Positions 51,316 through 61,117 are shown, numbered from the stretch's first letter. The stretch: 64,000 nucleotides of DNA from Candidatus Contendibacter sp. (GCA_029624675.1 JARSSP010000036.1:310001-374000), one strand, 5' to 3'. The notes: generated by a model not told the origin, from the sequence alone. Program-made: numbers and translations.

Positions 51316-51933
51316 CCTTCGCCTTTAGGCGGAAACGTCTTTAGCACGTGCCCTTCGTCAAGGACCAGAGCTTGAGCGAGAACAGCGGATGGTGGATCGA
51401 GGGCGGTATCGGCGTGGTGCCCACACGGTCACGGACCTGAAGTACCACAGGGTATGGAAGACTTGAAGTAGGGGTATCCGGTGTTGCGTGGGGAGATTGG
51501 GTTACGGCTCCGGGAGGTGTTGCGGAGGGTCGCTGCGGAACACGACATGGTGATCGTGCAGGGGAATATTCGCCCCAATCATATCCACCTTTTGGTGAGT
51601 GCTCCAACCTACCGGTCACCGGCGAAGATGCTGCAATACCTCAAGGGTAAGTCCTCCTATCGGTTGCAGCGGGAATTTCGGGAGTTGCAGAAGCGGTATT
51701 GGGGTCAACCCCTGTGGGGGAGAGGGTATTTCTGTGTGACGGTGGGGGCGGTGACGGAAGAACAAGTCAGACGCTATATCGAAGAGCAAGAGGACGGATC
51801 GGGTGCCTTCCCGGTCTGGGATGAGCCACCGACGCCGGCGGAATGAGCTTCAGGCGGATTCATTCGCAACCTGACCTGACTTTAGTCTGAACGGGCGTTT
51901 ACGCCCCTAACAACCTACCGGCTTTAGCCGGTA
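51316..51933. mobile_element. Decayed IS200/IS605-family element
   Basis: A broken Y1 transposase gene (51389-51846) is framed by short hairpins with TTTA loops. Left: CGCC-TTTA-GGCG (51318-51333). Right: GAC-TTTA-GTC (51878-51887), GGGCG-TTTA-CGCCC (51893-51906) and ACCGGC-TTTA-GCCGGT (51917-51932). Subterminal hairpins without terminal inverted repeats are the mark of this single-strand-transposing family. Exact ends cannot be fixed by eye. It truncates the upstream DUF1566 gene. Confidence 0.65.
51389..51846 (+). pseudogene. tnpA: IS200/IS605 transposase TnpA, inactivated
   Basis: The N-terminal part reads MVDRGRYRRGAHTVTDLKYHRVW and then meets an in-frame TGA (51464-51466) followed by a frame change. 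The main part continues from 51472 as YPVLRGEIGLRLREVL. The HUH motif NHIHLLVS and the catalytic Tyr region EQVRRYIEEQ remain, with YLKGKSSYRLQREF and YWGQPLWGRGYFCVTVGAV as family text in pieces. The disrupted 5' end means no full-length enzyme can be made unless a downstream GTG (51481) is used, which would lack the first strands of the fold. Confidence 0.75.
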
Positions 51934-51970
51934 AGTCATTGAGTTAAGAGAACGGCTTTTGGACAGCCTC

Positions 51971-52354
51971 TCAGTGCAGGGTGCGGGGAATCGACAGCAC
52001 GAAGGGAGGAATGTCGGCGTCGAAGGTCACCCCGTCATCGGCCAGCATCTGATAACTGCCCTTCATGCTGCCGACCGCCGTTTCCAGAATCGTGCCGCTG
52101 GTGTACCGGAAACCCTCGCCAGGCCGCAGATAGGGCTGTTCGCCGACCACGCCCTCGCCGCGCACCTCCTCGACCTTCCCGTTGGCGTCGGTGATGATCC
52201 AGTGGCGACTAAGCAGCTTGGCGGCGATGTTGCCCTGGTTCAGAACCTGGACCGTGTAGGCGAATACGTAACGGTCTCGATCCGGGTTGGACTGCTCCTC
52301 CAAGAAAAAGGCCTGCGCGTCGACGGTGATGTGGTAGTGGATTTTTTTCGCCAT
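51971..52354 (-). CDS. apaG: ApaG protein
   Basis: Small fibronectin-like beta-sandwich protein (127 aa, E. coli 125) of uncertain role. Seen: [29 protein letters not shown] in pieces, [20 protein letters not shown], and [12 protein letters not shown]. In E. coli it is linked with ksgA and apaH; here it follows a transaldolase gene on the same strand by 63 bases. The neighbouring accessory region ends just downstream. Confidence 0.93.
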   Translation of the reverse strand: MAKKIHYHITVDAQAFFLEEQSNPDRDRYVFAYTVQVLNQGNIAAKLLSRHWIITDANGKVEEVRGEGVVGEQPYLRPGEGFRYTSGTILETAVGSMKGSYQMLADDGVTFDADIPPFVLSIPRTLH

Positions 52355-52417
52355 GGGCGGTCGGTTCCGGGTCAGGGGAGGGTGATATCCACGGAAAGCG
52401 TGGGTGGTTGCGGGAAG

Positions 52418-53524
52418 TTAGAGGCCCAAGACGCGGGTCTTGGCTTCGATGGCCGCGAGCAGATTCTCGAAGGACTCGACGAAGGCCCTGACCCCATCGC
52501 TTTCCAACCGGTCGGTGACGGCGCCCAGGTCGATGTCCAGGTCCGGCAGCGCCGCCAGGCGCGCCAGCGCCTCGTCCACGTCCCGCTCCAGGGTCGGGGC
52601 GACCGCGCCGTGGTCGCGGAAGGCGGCGTAGGTCGCTGGCGGCATCGTGTTGATGGTGTCGGGGCCGATGAGATTGTCCACGTACAGCAGATCGGGATAG
52701 GCGGGATTCTTGGTGCTGGTGCTGGCCCACAGCAGCCGCTGCGGTCGCGCCCCGGCGGCGCGCAAGGCGGCGAAACGCGGGCCGGCGAAAATGTTCAGAT
52801 ATTCCCGATAGGCCCGCTTGGCGTTGGCGTTGGCGATCTTGCCTTGCAGCTCGGGCCGCCGCTGGGCCAGGATGGGATCGAGCGCCGTGTCGATCCGGCT
52901 GACGAAGAAGCTGGCCACCGAGGCGACGCGCTCCAGCGGCAGGCCCTGGGCCCGACGCTGTTCCAGGCCGCGCAGGTACGCTTCGGCCACCGCGACATAG
53001 CGCTCCACCGAAAACAGCAGGGTGACGTTGACGTTGACCCCCTCGGCGATCAACCGCTCGACCGCGCGCAGGCCAGAAACCGTGCCCGGCACCTTGATCA
53101 TGATGTTGGGCAGCGCCAGCCGGGCAAACAGTTCACGCGCTTCCCGCACCGTGCCGCCCACATCGTGAGCCAGATCGGGCGACACTTCCAGACTGACCAT
53201 GCCATCCACGCCGTCCGTCGCGTCATGGGTCGGGCGCAGGGCCTCGGCGGCGGCGCGGATGTCCTCGATGGCCAGGGCGAAAAACAGGTCGCGGCTGGAC
53301 TGGCGGGGGGCGCGCTGGAGTTCGCGGCGCAACGCCTCATCGTAGTCGCCGCTGCCGGCGATGGCTTTCTCGAAGATGGTGGGATTGGAGGTGATGCCGC
53401 GCAGGTCGTCCTCGGCGATCAACCGCGCCAACATCCCGGAACTCAGCATGGAACGCTGGATATTGTCGTACCAGACGCTCTGACCGGCGGCGTTCAGGAG
53501 GCGCAGGGGATTGGCTTGGGGCAT
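52418..53524 (-). CDS. tal: Transaldolase
   Basis: Moves a dihydroxyacetone unit between sugar phosphates in the non-oxidative pentose phosphate pathway. The product is 368 aa, the longer type found in actinobacteria, cyanobacteria and some proteobacteria. Seen: [25 protein letters not shown], the Schiff-base Lys in [20 protein letters not shown], and [13 protein letters not shown]. The ATG at 53524 is chosen because it gives the family N-terminus with GAGG eight bases upstream. rpe, another enzyme of the pathway, is also in the window. The 250-base gap to copA shows no gene. Confidence 0.95.
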   Translation of the reverse strand: MPQANPLRLLNAAGQSVWYDNIQRSMLSSGMLARLIAEDDLRGITSNPTIFEKAIAGSGDYDEALRRELQRAPRQSSRDLFFALAIEDIRAAAEALRPTHDATDGVDGMVSLEVSPDLAHDVGGTVREARELFARLALPNIMIKVPGTVSGLRAVERLIAEGVNVNVTLLFSVERYVAVAEAYLRGLEQRRAQGLPLERVASVASFFVSRIDTALDPILAQRRPELQGKIANANAKRAYREYLNIFAGPRFAALRAAGARPQRLLWASTSTKNPAYPDLLYVDNLIGPDTINTMPPATYAAFRDHGAVAPTLERDVDEALARLAALPDLDIDLGAVTDRLESDGVRAFVESFENLLAAIEAKTRVLGL

Positions 53525-53774
53525 GGAGTGGTCCTCGGACGGCGGAAGGGTGGTTGATGAGAATTGTAGCAATTCCCAAGCGTGGGGCGGCAAAACCAAC
53601 CGGACGAGTCGGCAAGGCGGGCGATCCACCCCCCTTGCCGAACCTTGCGAACTCGATCATTGCCCACCTGAATCGGGATTCGCCGCAACCCATCCGTCGA
53701 ACACGCCGAATTTTCAGGTGTCGATCCTACCATCCTCTTTCCAAACTCCATGCCCCGCTGCCCTGAGTCTGCCG

Positions 53775-56015
53775 ATGACCGCCACGCCCCCATCCCATCG
53801 TCGCCTGGCGATCACCGGCATGAGTTGCGCCGGTTGCGTCGCCGCTGTGGAAACCGCCCTGCGCGCCGCGCCCGGCGTGGCCGAAGCCCGTGTCAATTTC
53901 GCCGATCGCACCGCCCAGGTCACGGGAAGCGTCCCCATGGCGACGCTGGTTCAGTCGGTGCGGGCGGCCGGCTACGACGCCGCCGAGCTGCGCGACGAGG
54001 CCAGCGCCGAAGCCGAGCGCGAGGCCGCCGAGCAGATGCATGGCCGACGGCTGATTCGCAACACGGTGGTCGCCGGCGCGCTGGCCGCGCCGTTGATGGC
54101 GGGGGAGATGGCCGGTTGGCTGCCGGCGCTGGCCACGCCCGCCGGTCAGGCTTTCTGGATCGCCGCCGGCTTGTTGACCCTGGTGGCGATGATTTACAGC
54201 GGCGGCCACTTCTTCGTCGGCGCCTGGCGGCAGTTTCGCCACCACAACGCCAACATGGACACCCTGATCGCGCTGGGCACGGGTTCGGCCTGGTTCTATT
54301 CCATGCTGGTGGTCCTGTTCCCCGCCAGCGTACCGAGTCTGGCCCGCCACGCCTATTTCGAGGCGGCGGTCACCATCATTGCCCTGGTCAATCTCGGTTC
54401 CGCCCTGGAAAGCCGGGCGCGCGGCAAGACTTCCGCCGCCATCCGGCGCCTGCTCGGTCTGCAACCGAAAACCGCCCGCCTGATCGAGGGCGACCAGGAG
54501 CGAGACGTTCCCATCGCCGCCCTCGGCGTCGGCGCCCTGATTCGGGTGCGGCCGGGCGAGAGGATTCCGGTGGACGGCGAACTGGTCGTCGGCCAGTCCA
54601 CCGTCGACGAAGCCATGCTCACCGGCGAACCGCTGCCGGTGACCAAGCGCGGCGGCGATCCGGTTACCGGCGGCACGGTGAACCAGGGGGGCGGCTTCGT
54701 GTTTCGCGCCACCCGGGTCGGAGCCGATACGGTGCTGGCCCATATCATCGCCAGCGTGCGCCAGGCGCAGAACAGCAAGCCGCCGATCGGCCGGCTGGCC
54801 GACCGGGTCGCCGCCGTGTTCGTGCCCTCGGTGCTGATCGTGGCCGTGCTCACCGCGCTGGCCTGGTTCAACTTCGGCCCGGAGCCGCGCGCCGGGTTCA
54901 TGCTGGTCACGGCCCTGACCGTGCTGATCATCGCCTGTCCCTGCGCGCTGGGGCTGGCCACCCCGATCTCGATCATGGTCGGGGTCGGCAAGGCCGCCGA
55001 ACACGGCATCCTGATCCGCGACGGCGCGGCGTTGCAACGGGCCGGCCAGTTGACGACCATCGTCCTGGACAAGACCGGCACCGTCACTACCGGCCGACCC
55101 ACCGTGACCGCCGTGGCGACCGCACCGGGATTCGAGGAGGCGGAGGTATTCCGGCTGGCGGCCGGACTGGAAGCCGGTTCCGAGCATCCGCTGGCCCAGG
55201 CCATCGTGAACGCCGCCCGCGAGCGGGGTCTGACCATTCCTCCGGCGGAGCGCTTCGAGGCCGTCGCTGGCCAGGGGGCGCGCGGCGCGGTGGCCGGCCG
55301 GGCGCTGCTGGTCGGCAATCGTCGCCTGCTGGAAGACCACGGGATCGACGCCACGCCACTGCGCGCCGAGGCGGAGCGCTGGGCCGCCCAGGGCCGGACG
55401 CCGGTGTTCGTGGCGGTCGAGGGTCGGCCCGCCGGCCTTCTGGCCATCGCCGATCCGCCCAAGCCGGATTCGGCCGCCGCCATCGCCCGGCTGCGGGAAC
55501 TGGGCCTGCGCGTGGCGCTGCTGACGGGCGACCACGCCGCCACCGCCCAAGCGATCGCCGCCCAAGTGGGTATCGAGACCGTGTTCGCCGAAACGCTGCC
55601 CACCGCCAAGGCTGACATCATCGCCGGGCTGCAAGCCGAGGGCGCGGTGGTCGGCATGGTCGGCGACGGCATCAACGACGCGCCGGCCCTGGCCCGGGCC
55701 GATGTCGGCCTGGCCATGGGCGGTGGAACCGACATCGCCATCGAAAGCGCCGGTATCACCCTGGCGCGCGGTTCCCTGCATGGCGTCGCCGACGCCATTG
55801 CCATTTCCCGCGCCACGCTGGGTAATATTCGGCAGAATTTAGTCGGCGCTTTCCTTTACAATATTCTGGGAATTCCGCTGGCGGCGGGCGCGCTCTACCC
55901 GGTGACCGGGTTGTTGCTCGACCCCATGCTGGCCGGCGCCGCCATGGCCCTGTCGTCCTTCACCGTCGTCAGCAACGCCAACCGGCTGCGAGGTTTTCAG
56001 CCTCCTCACCCCTGA
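53775..56015 (+). CDS. copA: Copper-exporting P-type ATPase
   Basis: P1B-type ATPase that pumps Cu+ out of the cytoplasm. The product is 746 aa. One N-terminal heavy-metal domain ([12 protein letters not shown]), eight membrane helices, the ion-channel motif [11 protein letters not shown], phosphorylation site [16 protein letters not shown] loop and [16 protein letters not shown]. The CPC motif with Asn/Met pattern in the last helices ([27 protein letters not shown]) supports copper. I start at the ATG at 53775. Two tiny membrane-protein genes follow. Confidence 0.93.
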   Translation: MTATPPSHRRLAITGMSCAGCVAAVETALRAAPGVAEARVNFADRTAQVTGSVPMATLVQSVRAAGYDAAELRDEASAEAEREAAEQMHGRRLIRNTVVAGALAAPLMAGEMAGWLPALATPAGQAFWIAAGLLTLVAMIYSGGHFFVGAWRQFRHHNANMDTLIALGTGSAWFYSMLVVLFPASVPSLARHAYFEAAVTIIALVNLGSALESRARGKTSAAIRRLLGLQPKTARLIEGDQERDVPIAALGVGALIRVRPGERIPVDGELVVGQSTVDEAMLTGEPLPVTKRGGDPVTGGTVNQGGGFVFRATRVGADTVLAHIIASVRQAQNSKPPIGRLADRVAAVFVPSVLIVAVLTALAWFNFGPEPRAGFMLVTALTVLIIACPCALGLATPISIMVGVGKAAEHGILIRDGAALQRAGQLTTIVLDKTGTVTTGRPTVTAVATAPGFEEAEVFRLAAGLEAGSEHPLAQAIVNAARERGLTIPPAERFEAVAGQGARGAVAGRALLVGNRRLLEDHGIDATPLRAEAERWAAQGRTPVFVAVEGRPAGLLAIADPPKPDSAAAIARLRELGLRVALLTGDHAATAQAIAAQVGIETVFAETLPTAKADIIAGLQAEGAVVGMVGDGINDAPALARADVGLAMGGGTDIAIESAGITLARGSLHGVADAIAISRATLGNIRQNLVGAFLYNILGIPLAAGALYPVTGLLLDPMLAGAAMALSSFTVVSNANRLRGFQPPHP

Positions 56016-56065
56016 TCGCGCCCTTTCAGGGAAAGCGGCGGGAGCCAACAACGAGGAAATTCTCA

Positions 56066-56146
56066 ATGACCACTCTGCTCGTCAACCTTGCTGGATTGGG
56101 CTTGATCGGCCTGATCGTCTGGTGGTTCTGGATCGCCCGCGCATGA
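56066..56146 (+). CDS. 26-aa single-helix membrane protein after copA
   Basis: Short frame encoding 26 aa, nearly all one membrane helix (LVNLAGLGLIGLIVWWFW), ending IARA. GAGGAAA lies before the ATG and the stop overlaps the next start (ATGA), so it is probably translated. From memory, it resembles the N-terminal anchor of cupredoxin-like proteins encoded next to copA in other gammaproteobacteria, without the copper domain. It may be a truncated relic or a real small protein. Confidence 0.5.
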   Translation: MTTLLVNLAGLGLIGLIVWWFWIARA

Positions 56147-56469
56147 AGCCGTCGCTCCTTCCCAAAACTTCTTTGTTGAGCCGTCTGGGACTGGCCCTGA
56201 TTTCCGTCGTGGCGGTCGTGGCCGGTTTCGCCATTGCTTCTTTGCTGCTCACCGTTCTGATGGTGGCGGGCCTGGGGTTCGCCGGCTGGCTGTGGTGGCG
56301 ATTGCGCCGCCTGGCGCAACGGGCGCAATGCGCCGCTCCCACCGTCATCGAAGGAGAATTCACGGTCGTACCCGACTATCCTGCCTTGGAGGCTCGAACC
56401 GCGCCCCGCCCAGAGCCACTCCCCTCTCTCACTCGCGGAAATCGCCGTGTGTCCCGAATTCGCCGCTGA
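56143..56469 (+). CDS. Small membrane protein of unknown function
   Basis: The 108-aa product has two close hydrophobic helices (about residues 14-36 and 38-56), a basic stretch (RLRRLAQRAQ), then a conserved-looking VIEGEFTVVP and a Pro/Arg-rich tail. No enzymatic motif. Starts at an ATG overlapping the preceding small gene by four bases, and its last 23 bases overlap the sensor kinase gene. It likely belongs to the copA transcript. Confidence 0.6.
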   Translation: MKPSLLPKTSLLSRLGLALISVVAVVAGFAIASLLLTVLMVAGLGFAGWLWWRLRRLAQRAQCAAPTVIEGEFTVVPDYPALEARTAPRPEPLPSLTRGNRRVSRIRR

Positions 56470-58387
56470 TCGGCGCCCGCGCGACCTCCGCGACGAGCAG
56501 GTCGAATTGCTGTACGCGCAGGCCCCATTGGGAATCATGGCCAGTCTGTTGATCGCTCCGCTGCTGGTGTTGACGCTGTGGAACGCCCTGCCGTGGGTGG
56601 TCCTGGTCGGGTGGCTGCTGGCGCTGGTGGTCACCGTCCTGATTCGGCTGGCCCTGATCGTGGCTTTTCGGCGCCGCGCCGTTCCGGACCCCGCCGCCGA
56701 ACGCTGGGCCACCCGCTACATGTGGGCCTGCGCCGCTAGCGGCGTTTGCTGGGGGGGGTGCGTCATCCTGCTGGCCTGGTCGCCGTCGCGGGTCCACGAC
56801 GCCTTCATCGCCCTGATCCTGGGCGGCATGCTCATGGGTGGCGTCTTCACCATGAGTTCGGTCCTGCGCGCCTATGCCGCTTACGCCCTGCCCCTCGGGC
56901 TGCCGCCGGTGCTCTGGCTGCTGCTGCGCGACGACCCGACGCGCGTCGCCATGGGCGCCGCCGGCGTGCTTTACCTCCTGCTGGCGCTGGCGACCGCCCA
57001 GCGCTTTCACCGGACGCTCGCCCATTCGCTGCGGCTGGCGACGGAAAACCTGAACCTGGCCCAATCCTGCGCCAAGGCCAAGGAACAGGCCGAGGCCACC
57101 AACCAGCAACTGGCCGACCAGCAGGCGGCGCTGCGCGACAGCGTGGCCGCCATGCGCCAGTTGTACGAGGTAATCTCCGTCCCGCGCCGCCATGCCAGGG
57201 ACCGGATCCAGGCCATGCTGGCGATGGGTTGCCAACGTTTCGGCATGACGATCGGTATCCTGTGCCACATTGATGGCGAACGCTACGAAGTCGTCCATGT
57301 CCTGGCGCCTGGCAGCGAAGTCGCTCAGGGCGACACGCTCGCCCTGAGCGACACTTACTGCCAGGATACCCTGCGCGCCCGAGCGCTCCTGGGTTTCGAG
57401 CACGCCTCGTCCGGTCCCTGGCGCCAGCATCCGTGTTATCGGAAGTTTGGGCTGGAAGCCTATCTGGGCGTTCCGGTCTGGGTCGGCGATCAACTGTATG
57501 GAACATTGAACTTTTCCGACTTCAAACCGCGGACGACGCCGTTCACCACCGTGGACCGCGAACTGATCCAAATCATGGCCCAGTGGGTCGGCGGCGTCCT
57601 GGAGCAAGAACGCATGGCCGAGGCCGCGCGCCGCCAGCAGGCCCTGCTGGCCCACGCCTCGCGCCTCAACACCCTGGGCGAAATGGCGTCCAGCCTGGTG
57701 CACGAGATCAACCAGCCCATCACCGCCATCACCCTGTACGCCGAAGCGGGGTTGACCCGCGCGCGTAACGAGGCGCTGGACGTCGCCGAGGCGCGCGACA
57801 CCCTGGAAAAGATCGCCGCTCAAGGCGCCCGATCCCAGGCCATCATTCACCGGATCCGTCATTTCGCTCGCCAGACGAAACCCCAATACGCCGTGGTTCG
57901 GCCGAACGACGTGTTCAAGGACATCGCCGACTTCCTGAACCTGGAGGCCCGGCGCCACCGGATCGATCTTCGTTACGACATCGCGCTGGATCTGCCGCGG
58001 GTGTTGGTCGACATCCTGCAAGTGCAACAAGTGATTCTGAATCTGGTTCGCAACGCCATGGACGCCATGAGCGCCAACCCCGGACAGGAGGGCGGCGCCG
58101 TAACGATCGCCGCCCGCGCCGATTCGATGGAGGTCAAGATCGCGGTCCAGGACTCCGGGCCGGGCCTGGCGCCGGAGGTGCTCGCCTGCCTGCCACAACT
58201 CTTTCTCACCACCAAGCCCGACGGGCTTGGCCTGGGACTGTCGATTAGCCAATCCATCGTCGAAGCGCACGGCGGCCGGCTGTGGGCGACGCCCAACACC
58301 GGCCCTGGCGTCACCTTCCACTTCACCCTGCCGGTCGCCACCGTCTCCAAGGATGCGACCGAACCCTTGCCCCTTGAGGCGGATTAG
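56447..58387 (+). CDS. Membrane sensor histidine kinase with GAF domain
   Basis: The 646-aa product has six predicted helices (about residues 28-185), a coiled coil (195-240), a GAF domain (245-390: LGVPVWVGDQLYGTLNFSDF), and a kinase core. The phospho-acceptor is His419 in SLVHEINQPI; the ATPase boxes are LNLVRNAMDAM (N), VQDSGPGLAPEVL (G1) and GLGLGLSISQSIVEAHGG (G2). The HEINQP signature is that of FixL/DctB-like kinases. Start is a GTG at 56447. A second kinase and a FixJ-type regulator follow. Confidence 0.88.
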   Translation: MCPEFAADRRPRDLRDEQVELLYAQAPLGIMASLLIAPLLVLTLWNALPWVVLVGWLLALVVTVLIRLALIVAFRRRAVPDPAAERWATRYMWACAASGVCWGGCVILLAWSPSRVHDAFIALILGGMLMGGVFTMSSVLRAYAAYALPLGLPPVLWLLLRDDPTRVAMGAAGVLYLLLALATAQRFHRTLAHSLRLATENLNLAQSCAKAKEQAEATNQQLADQQAALRDSVAAMRQLYEVISVPRRHARDRIQAMLAMGCQRFGMTIGILCHIDGERYEVVHVLAPGSEVAQGDTLALSDTYCQDTLRARALLGFEHASSGPWRQHPCYRKFGLEAYLGVPVWVGDQLYGTLNFSDFKPRTTPFTTVDRELIQIMAQWVGGVLEQERMAEAARRQQALLAHASRLNTLGEMASSLVHEINQPITAITLYAEAGLTRARNEALDVAEARDTLEKIAAQGARSQAIIHRIRHFARQTKPQYAVVRPNDVFKDIADFLNLEARRHRIDLRYDIALDLPRVLVDILQVQQVILNLVRNAMDAMSANPGQEGGAVTIAARADSMEVKIAVQDSGPGLAPEVLACLPQLFLTTKPDGLGLGLSISQSIVEAHGGRLWATPNTGPGVTFHFTLPVATVSKDATEPLPLEAD

Positions 58388-58402
58388 CGGGACAGCGCCG
58401 TC

Positions 58403-59734
58403 ATGAGTCGCTTCCGGTCGGTCCTTGCTCGAATCATCGGTCTCGTCGATACCGCCCGGGACGAAGTCCCGAACCGGAGCGAAACCCGATCATCCCTCGT
58501 CAACGACGAACTGGAAGAACGAGTCCGGGCCCGCACCGCGGAACTGATGGCCGCCAACCAGGCGTTGGAAGCGCAAATCGCCGCTCGTGTCCAGGTGGAA
58601 TGCGCCCTGCGCGACAGCGAGGAACGGTTTCGACAACTGACCGAGCACATCCGAGAAGTATTCTGGGTGTACGGAGTCGCGGAAGAGCGGTTGCTTTACG
58701 TCAGTCCAGTCTATGAGGAGATCTGGGGACATCCCGCGCAAAGTCTGCTGGATCGGCCGCTGGAATGGATCGAGTCCGTCCATCCCGACGACCGGCCGCG
58801 AGTGCGCGCGGCCCACCTCGAAAAACTGGAGTCGGGCGTGTTTGACCAGGAATATCGCATCGTCCGGCCGGATGGCGCGGTGCGCTGGGTTTGGGATCGT
58901 GGGTTCCCCATTCGCGATGCCGCGGGTCACGCTTATCGCATCGCCGGGCTGGCCGAGGACATCACCCTGCGCAAGCTGGCCGAGGACCAGTTGCGCCGGC
59001 AGCAGGTGGAGCTGGCCAAAACCTCTCGGCTCAGCCTGGCGGTGGAAATGGCGTCCACCCTGGCCCACGAAATCAATCAACCCCTGGCGGCGATCGTCGC
59101 CTATGCCCAGGCCTGTCTGGGCCTGTTGCGCAAGGACCGGATCGACCCCCGGGCGCTGACCGGCGCGCTTGAGGAGGTCGTCAACCAGGGGTTGCGGGCC
59201 GGCGGCATCATCCGCCAACTGCGTGACCTGGTGCGCAAGCATCCTGCCGTCCAGACCGCGATCCAGCTCAACGCCCTGATTCACGCCGTGATCCATTACA
59301 TGCAACTGGAGCTGCGCCAGGCGGGAGTGGCCCCACGCCTGGAACTGGCCGACTCCCTGCCCATGGTGCTAGCCGATGACATTCAGGTGCAACTGGTGGT
59401 GCTTTACCTGATTCGTAACGCCATCGAGGCGATGAACGAAACCGATGGGGAGCCGCGCGAGTTGGTTCTGCGCACGACTCTCGACAGCCCATCCACTGTG
59501 CTGATCACGGTGCGCGACACCGGGCGGGGACTCGGTGAGGAAGCAGCCGCGCGACTGTTTCAGCCTTTCTTCACCACCAAGCCCAGCGGCATGGGAATGA
59601 GCCTATCGGTTAGCCGCTCGATCATCGAGTCCCAGGGTGGGGAACTTTGGGCGACGGCGAATCCCGATCGCGGTCTTTCCTTTCATTTCACTCTACCCGT
59701 CCACTCCAGCCACGAATTGTCACCTGCCCCATGA
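58403..59734 (+). CDS. PAS-domain sensor histidine kinase
   Basis: The 443-aa product is soluble, with an N-terminal coiled coil (residues 33-75), a PAS/PAC domain (72-190: DSEERFRQLTEHI, EYRIVRPDGAVRWVWDRG), and a kinase core with His222 in TLAHEINQPL. ATPase boxes: LIRNAIEAM, VRDTGRGLGEEAA, GMGMSLSVSRSIIESQGG. It lies 15 bases after the membrane kinase and overlaps the regulator gene by four bases (ATGA). Two kinases of the same HEINQP class thus share one likely regulator. Confidence 0.88.
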   Translation: MSRFRSVLARIIGLVDTARDEVPNRSETRSSLVNDELEERVRARTAELMAANQALEAQIAARVQVECALRDSEERFRQLTEHIREVFWVYGVAEERLLYVSPVYEEIWGHPAQSLLDRPLEWIESVHPDDRPRVRAAHLEKLESGVFDQEYRIVRPDGAVRWVWDRGFPIRDAAGHAYRIAGLAEDITLRKLAEDQLRRQQVELAKTSRLSLAVEMASTLAHEINQPLAAIVAYAQACLGLLRKDRIDPRALTGALEEVVNQGLRAGGIIRQLRDLVRKHPAVQTAIQLNALIHAVIHYMQLELRQAGVAPRLELADSLPMVLADDIQVQLVVLYLIRNAIEAMNETDGEPRELVLRTTLDSPSTVLITVRDTGRGLGEEAAARLFQPFFTTKPSGMGMSLSVSRSIIESQGGELWATANPDRGLSFHFTLPVHSSHELSPAP

Positions 59735-60345
59735 ACGCTGTTCCCACGGTTTTCGTCATCGACGACGATCAGGCGGTGCGTGACGCCATCAGCTTGCTGC
59801 TGCGCGCCGACGGTTTGGCGGTGGCCACCTTCGCTAGCGCTACTGTGTTTCTGGAGTCCACCAGCGTCCAGCAACCGGGTTGCCTGGTGCTGGACGTGCG
59901 GATGCCGGGCATGAGCGGTCTGGATCTGCAAAAACAGCTTCGGGCGCGCGGCTCTCGCATCCCAATCCTGTTCATGACTGGCCACGGCGACGTGCCCATG
60001 GCGATTCGGGCGATGAAGGCGGGGGCTTTCGATTTTTTGGAGAAGCCGTTTCAGGGCGAGCTGTTGCTGGAGCGGGTCCGGGAGGCGCTGGTCCTGGATG
60101 TTCGCCAACGGGTGCGCCAGGCGCGACGCGCCGAAGCCGCGGCGCGCCTGGCCCTGTTGTCGCCGCGCGAGTGGGAGGTGCTGGATCGCGTCGCGGCCGG
60201 GCAATACAACAAGGTGATCGCCGCTGAACTTGGGATCAGCCTGTCCACGGTGGAGATTCACCGCAAGCGGGTGATGGAAAAGCTTCAGGCTGAATCGTTG
60301 TCGGATCTGATCCGAACACTGGCGCTGGCGAACGAAAGGGAGTAG
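59731..60345 (+). CDS. FixJ-family response regulator
   Basis: DNA-binding regulator of 204 aa. Receiver domain with acidic pocket VIDDDQAVRDA and phospho-acceptor Asp55 in LVLDVRMPGMSG, conserved Thr in FMTGHGDVPMAIRAM and Lys in FLEKPF. C-terminal LuxR-type HTH: LSPREWEVLDRVAAGQYNKVIAAELGIS in pieces, STVEIHRKRVMEKL. Start overlaps the PAS kinase stop. Targets unknown; the operon points to control by both upstream kinases. Confidence 0.92.
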   Translation: MNAVPTVFVIDDDQAVRDAISLLLRADGLAVATFASATVFLESTSVQQPGCLVLDVRMPGMSGLDLQKQLRARGSRIPILFMTGHGDVPMAIRAMKAGAFDFLEKPFQGELLLERVREALVLDVRQRVRQARRAEAAARLALLSPREWEVLDRVAAGQYNKVIAAELGISLSTVEIHRKRVMEKLQAESLSDLIRTLALANERE

Positions 60346-60358
60346 CGACGAGCGGACG

Positions 60359-61117
60359 TCACGTCCGGCGACGCTCCACAAAGGCCCGCAACGCCGCTAC
60401 CGCTTCCGGCGAATGCAAAAGTTCGATGAAATAGCGACCTTCCAGCGTGATCGTCTCCCGCAGGATTTCGGTCTCGTTGCGCTTGAGCAACAGCTTGGCC
60501 AGGCGCACCGCCGCCGCGGGTTGTTGGGCCAGCCGCCGCGCCCGGTCCATGGCCAGCGCCAGGGTTGCGTCCGCATCGACGCCGATGCCGTTGATTAGGC
60601 CCCATTCCAGTGCCTGTTCGGCGCTGAACGGCTCGCCCAGCAACAACAGCTCCGCCGCCCGCGGGTAACCGAGCCGGCGCGGCAGCAGCAGGCTGGACCC
60701 GCCTTCCGGGCACAGCCCGAGATTGACGAACGGCATCGTCAGGGTCGCCCCAGTTCGAGCGTACACCAGATCGCAGTGCAGCAGCATCGTCACCCCGATA
60801 CCGACCGCCAGGCCGTTCACCGCCGCGACCAGCGGCTTTTCGAACTGGCGCAGTGCCGTCAGGAATCGAAGGACTGGGCTGTCCTCGCCGGTCGGCGGCG
60901 TTGCCAGGAAGTCAGCGATATCGTTGCCGCTGCTGAAGCTGTCGCCGCCGCCGGTCAGCACCACCGCTCGAACGGTGGCGTCTTCCGTCGCTTCGTTCAA
61001 GGTGGCGGTCAGCGCCGCGTACATCGCCAATGTCAAGGCGTTCTTCTTGTCGGGACGATGAATGCGAACCCGCAAGACCCCTTCTTCCCGTTCGGTTAAA
61101 ATCTCCGGCGTACTCAT
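60359..61117 (-). CDS. Enoyl-CoA hydratase/isomerase family protein
   Basis: Crotonase-fold enzyme of 252 aa. Seen: RPDKKNALTLAMYAAL, oxyanion-hole SFSSGNDIADF and AAVNGLAVGIGVTMLLHCD, then PFVNLGLCPEGGSSLLLPRRLG with an acidic residue (Glu) at the usual catalytic place. The exact substrate is not clear; similar proteins act in fatty-acid breakdown. ATG at 61117 has GAGGAAACCGGA upstream. Convergent with the regulator gene, 13 bases between stops. Confidence 0.85.
   Translation of the reverse strand: MSTPEILTEREEGVLRVRIHRPDKKNALTLAMYAALTATLNEATEDATVRAVVLTGGGDSFSSGNDIADFLATPPTGEDSPVLRFLTALRQFEKPLVAAVNGLAVGIGVTMLLHCDLVYARTGATLTMPFVNLGLCPEGGSSLLLPRRLGYPRAAELLLLGEPFSAEQALEWGLINGIGVDADATLALAMDRARRLAQQPAAAVRLAKLLLKRNETEILRETITLEGRYFIELLHSPEAVAALRAFVERRRT

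Noticed and set aside
47991..51933. Possible multi-gene defence island
   Set aside because: Only the ATPase-nuclease could be a defence gene; the neighbours are a methyltransferase of unknown substrate and broken exported-protein genes, so no system can be supported.
53727..55781. Long minus-strand frame opposite copA
   Set aside because: Shadow of the copA reading frame; low-complexity Gly/Arg/His translation with no family motifs.
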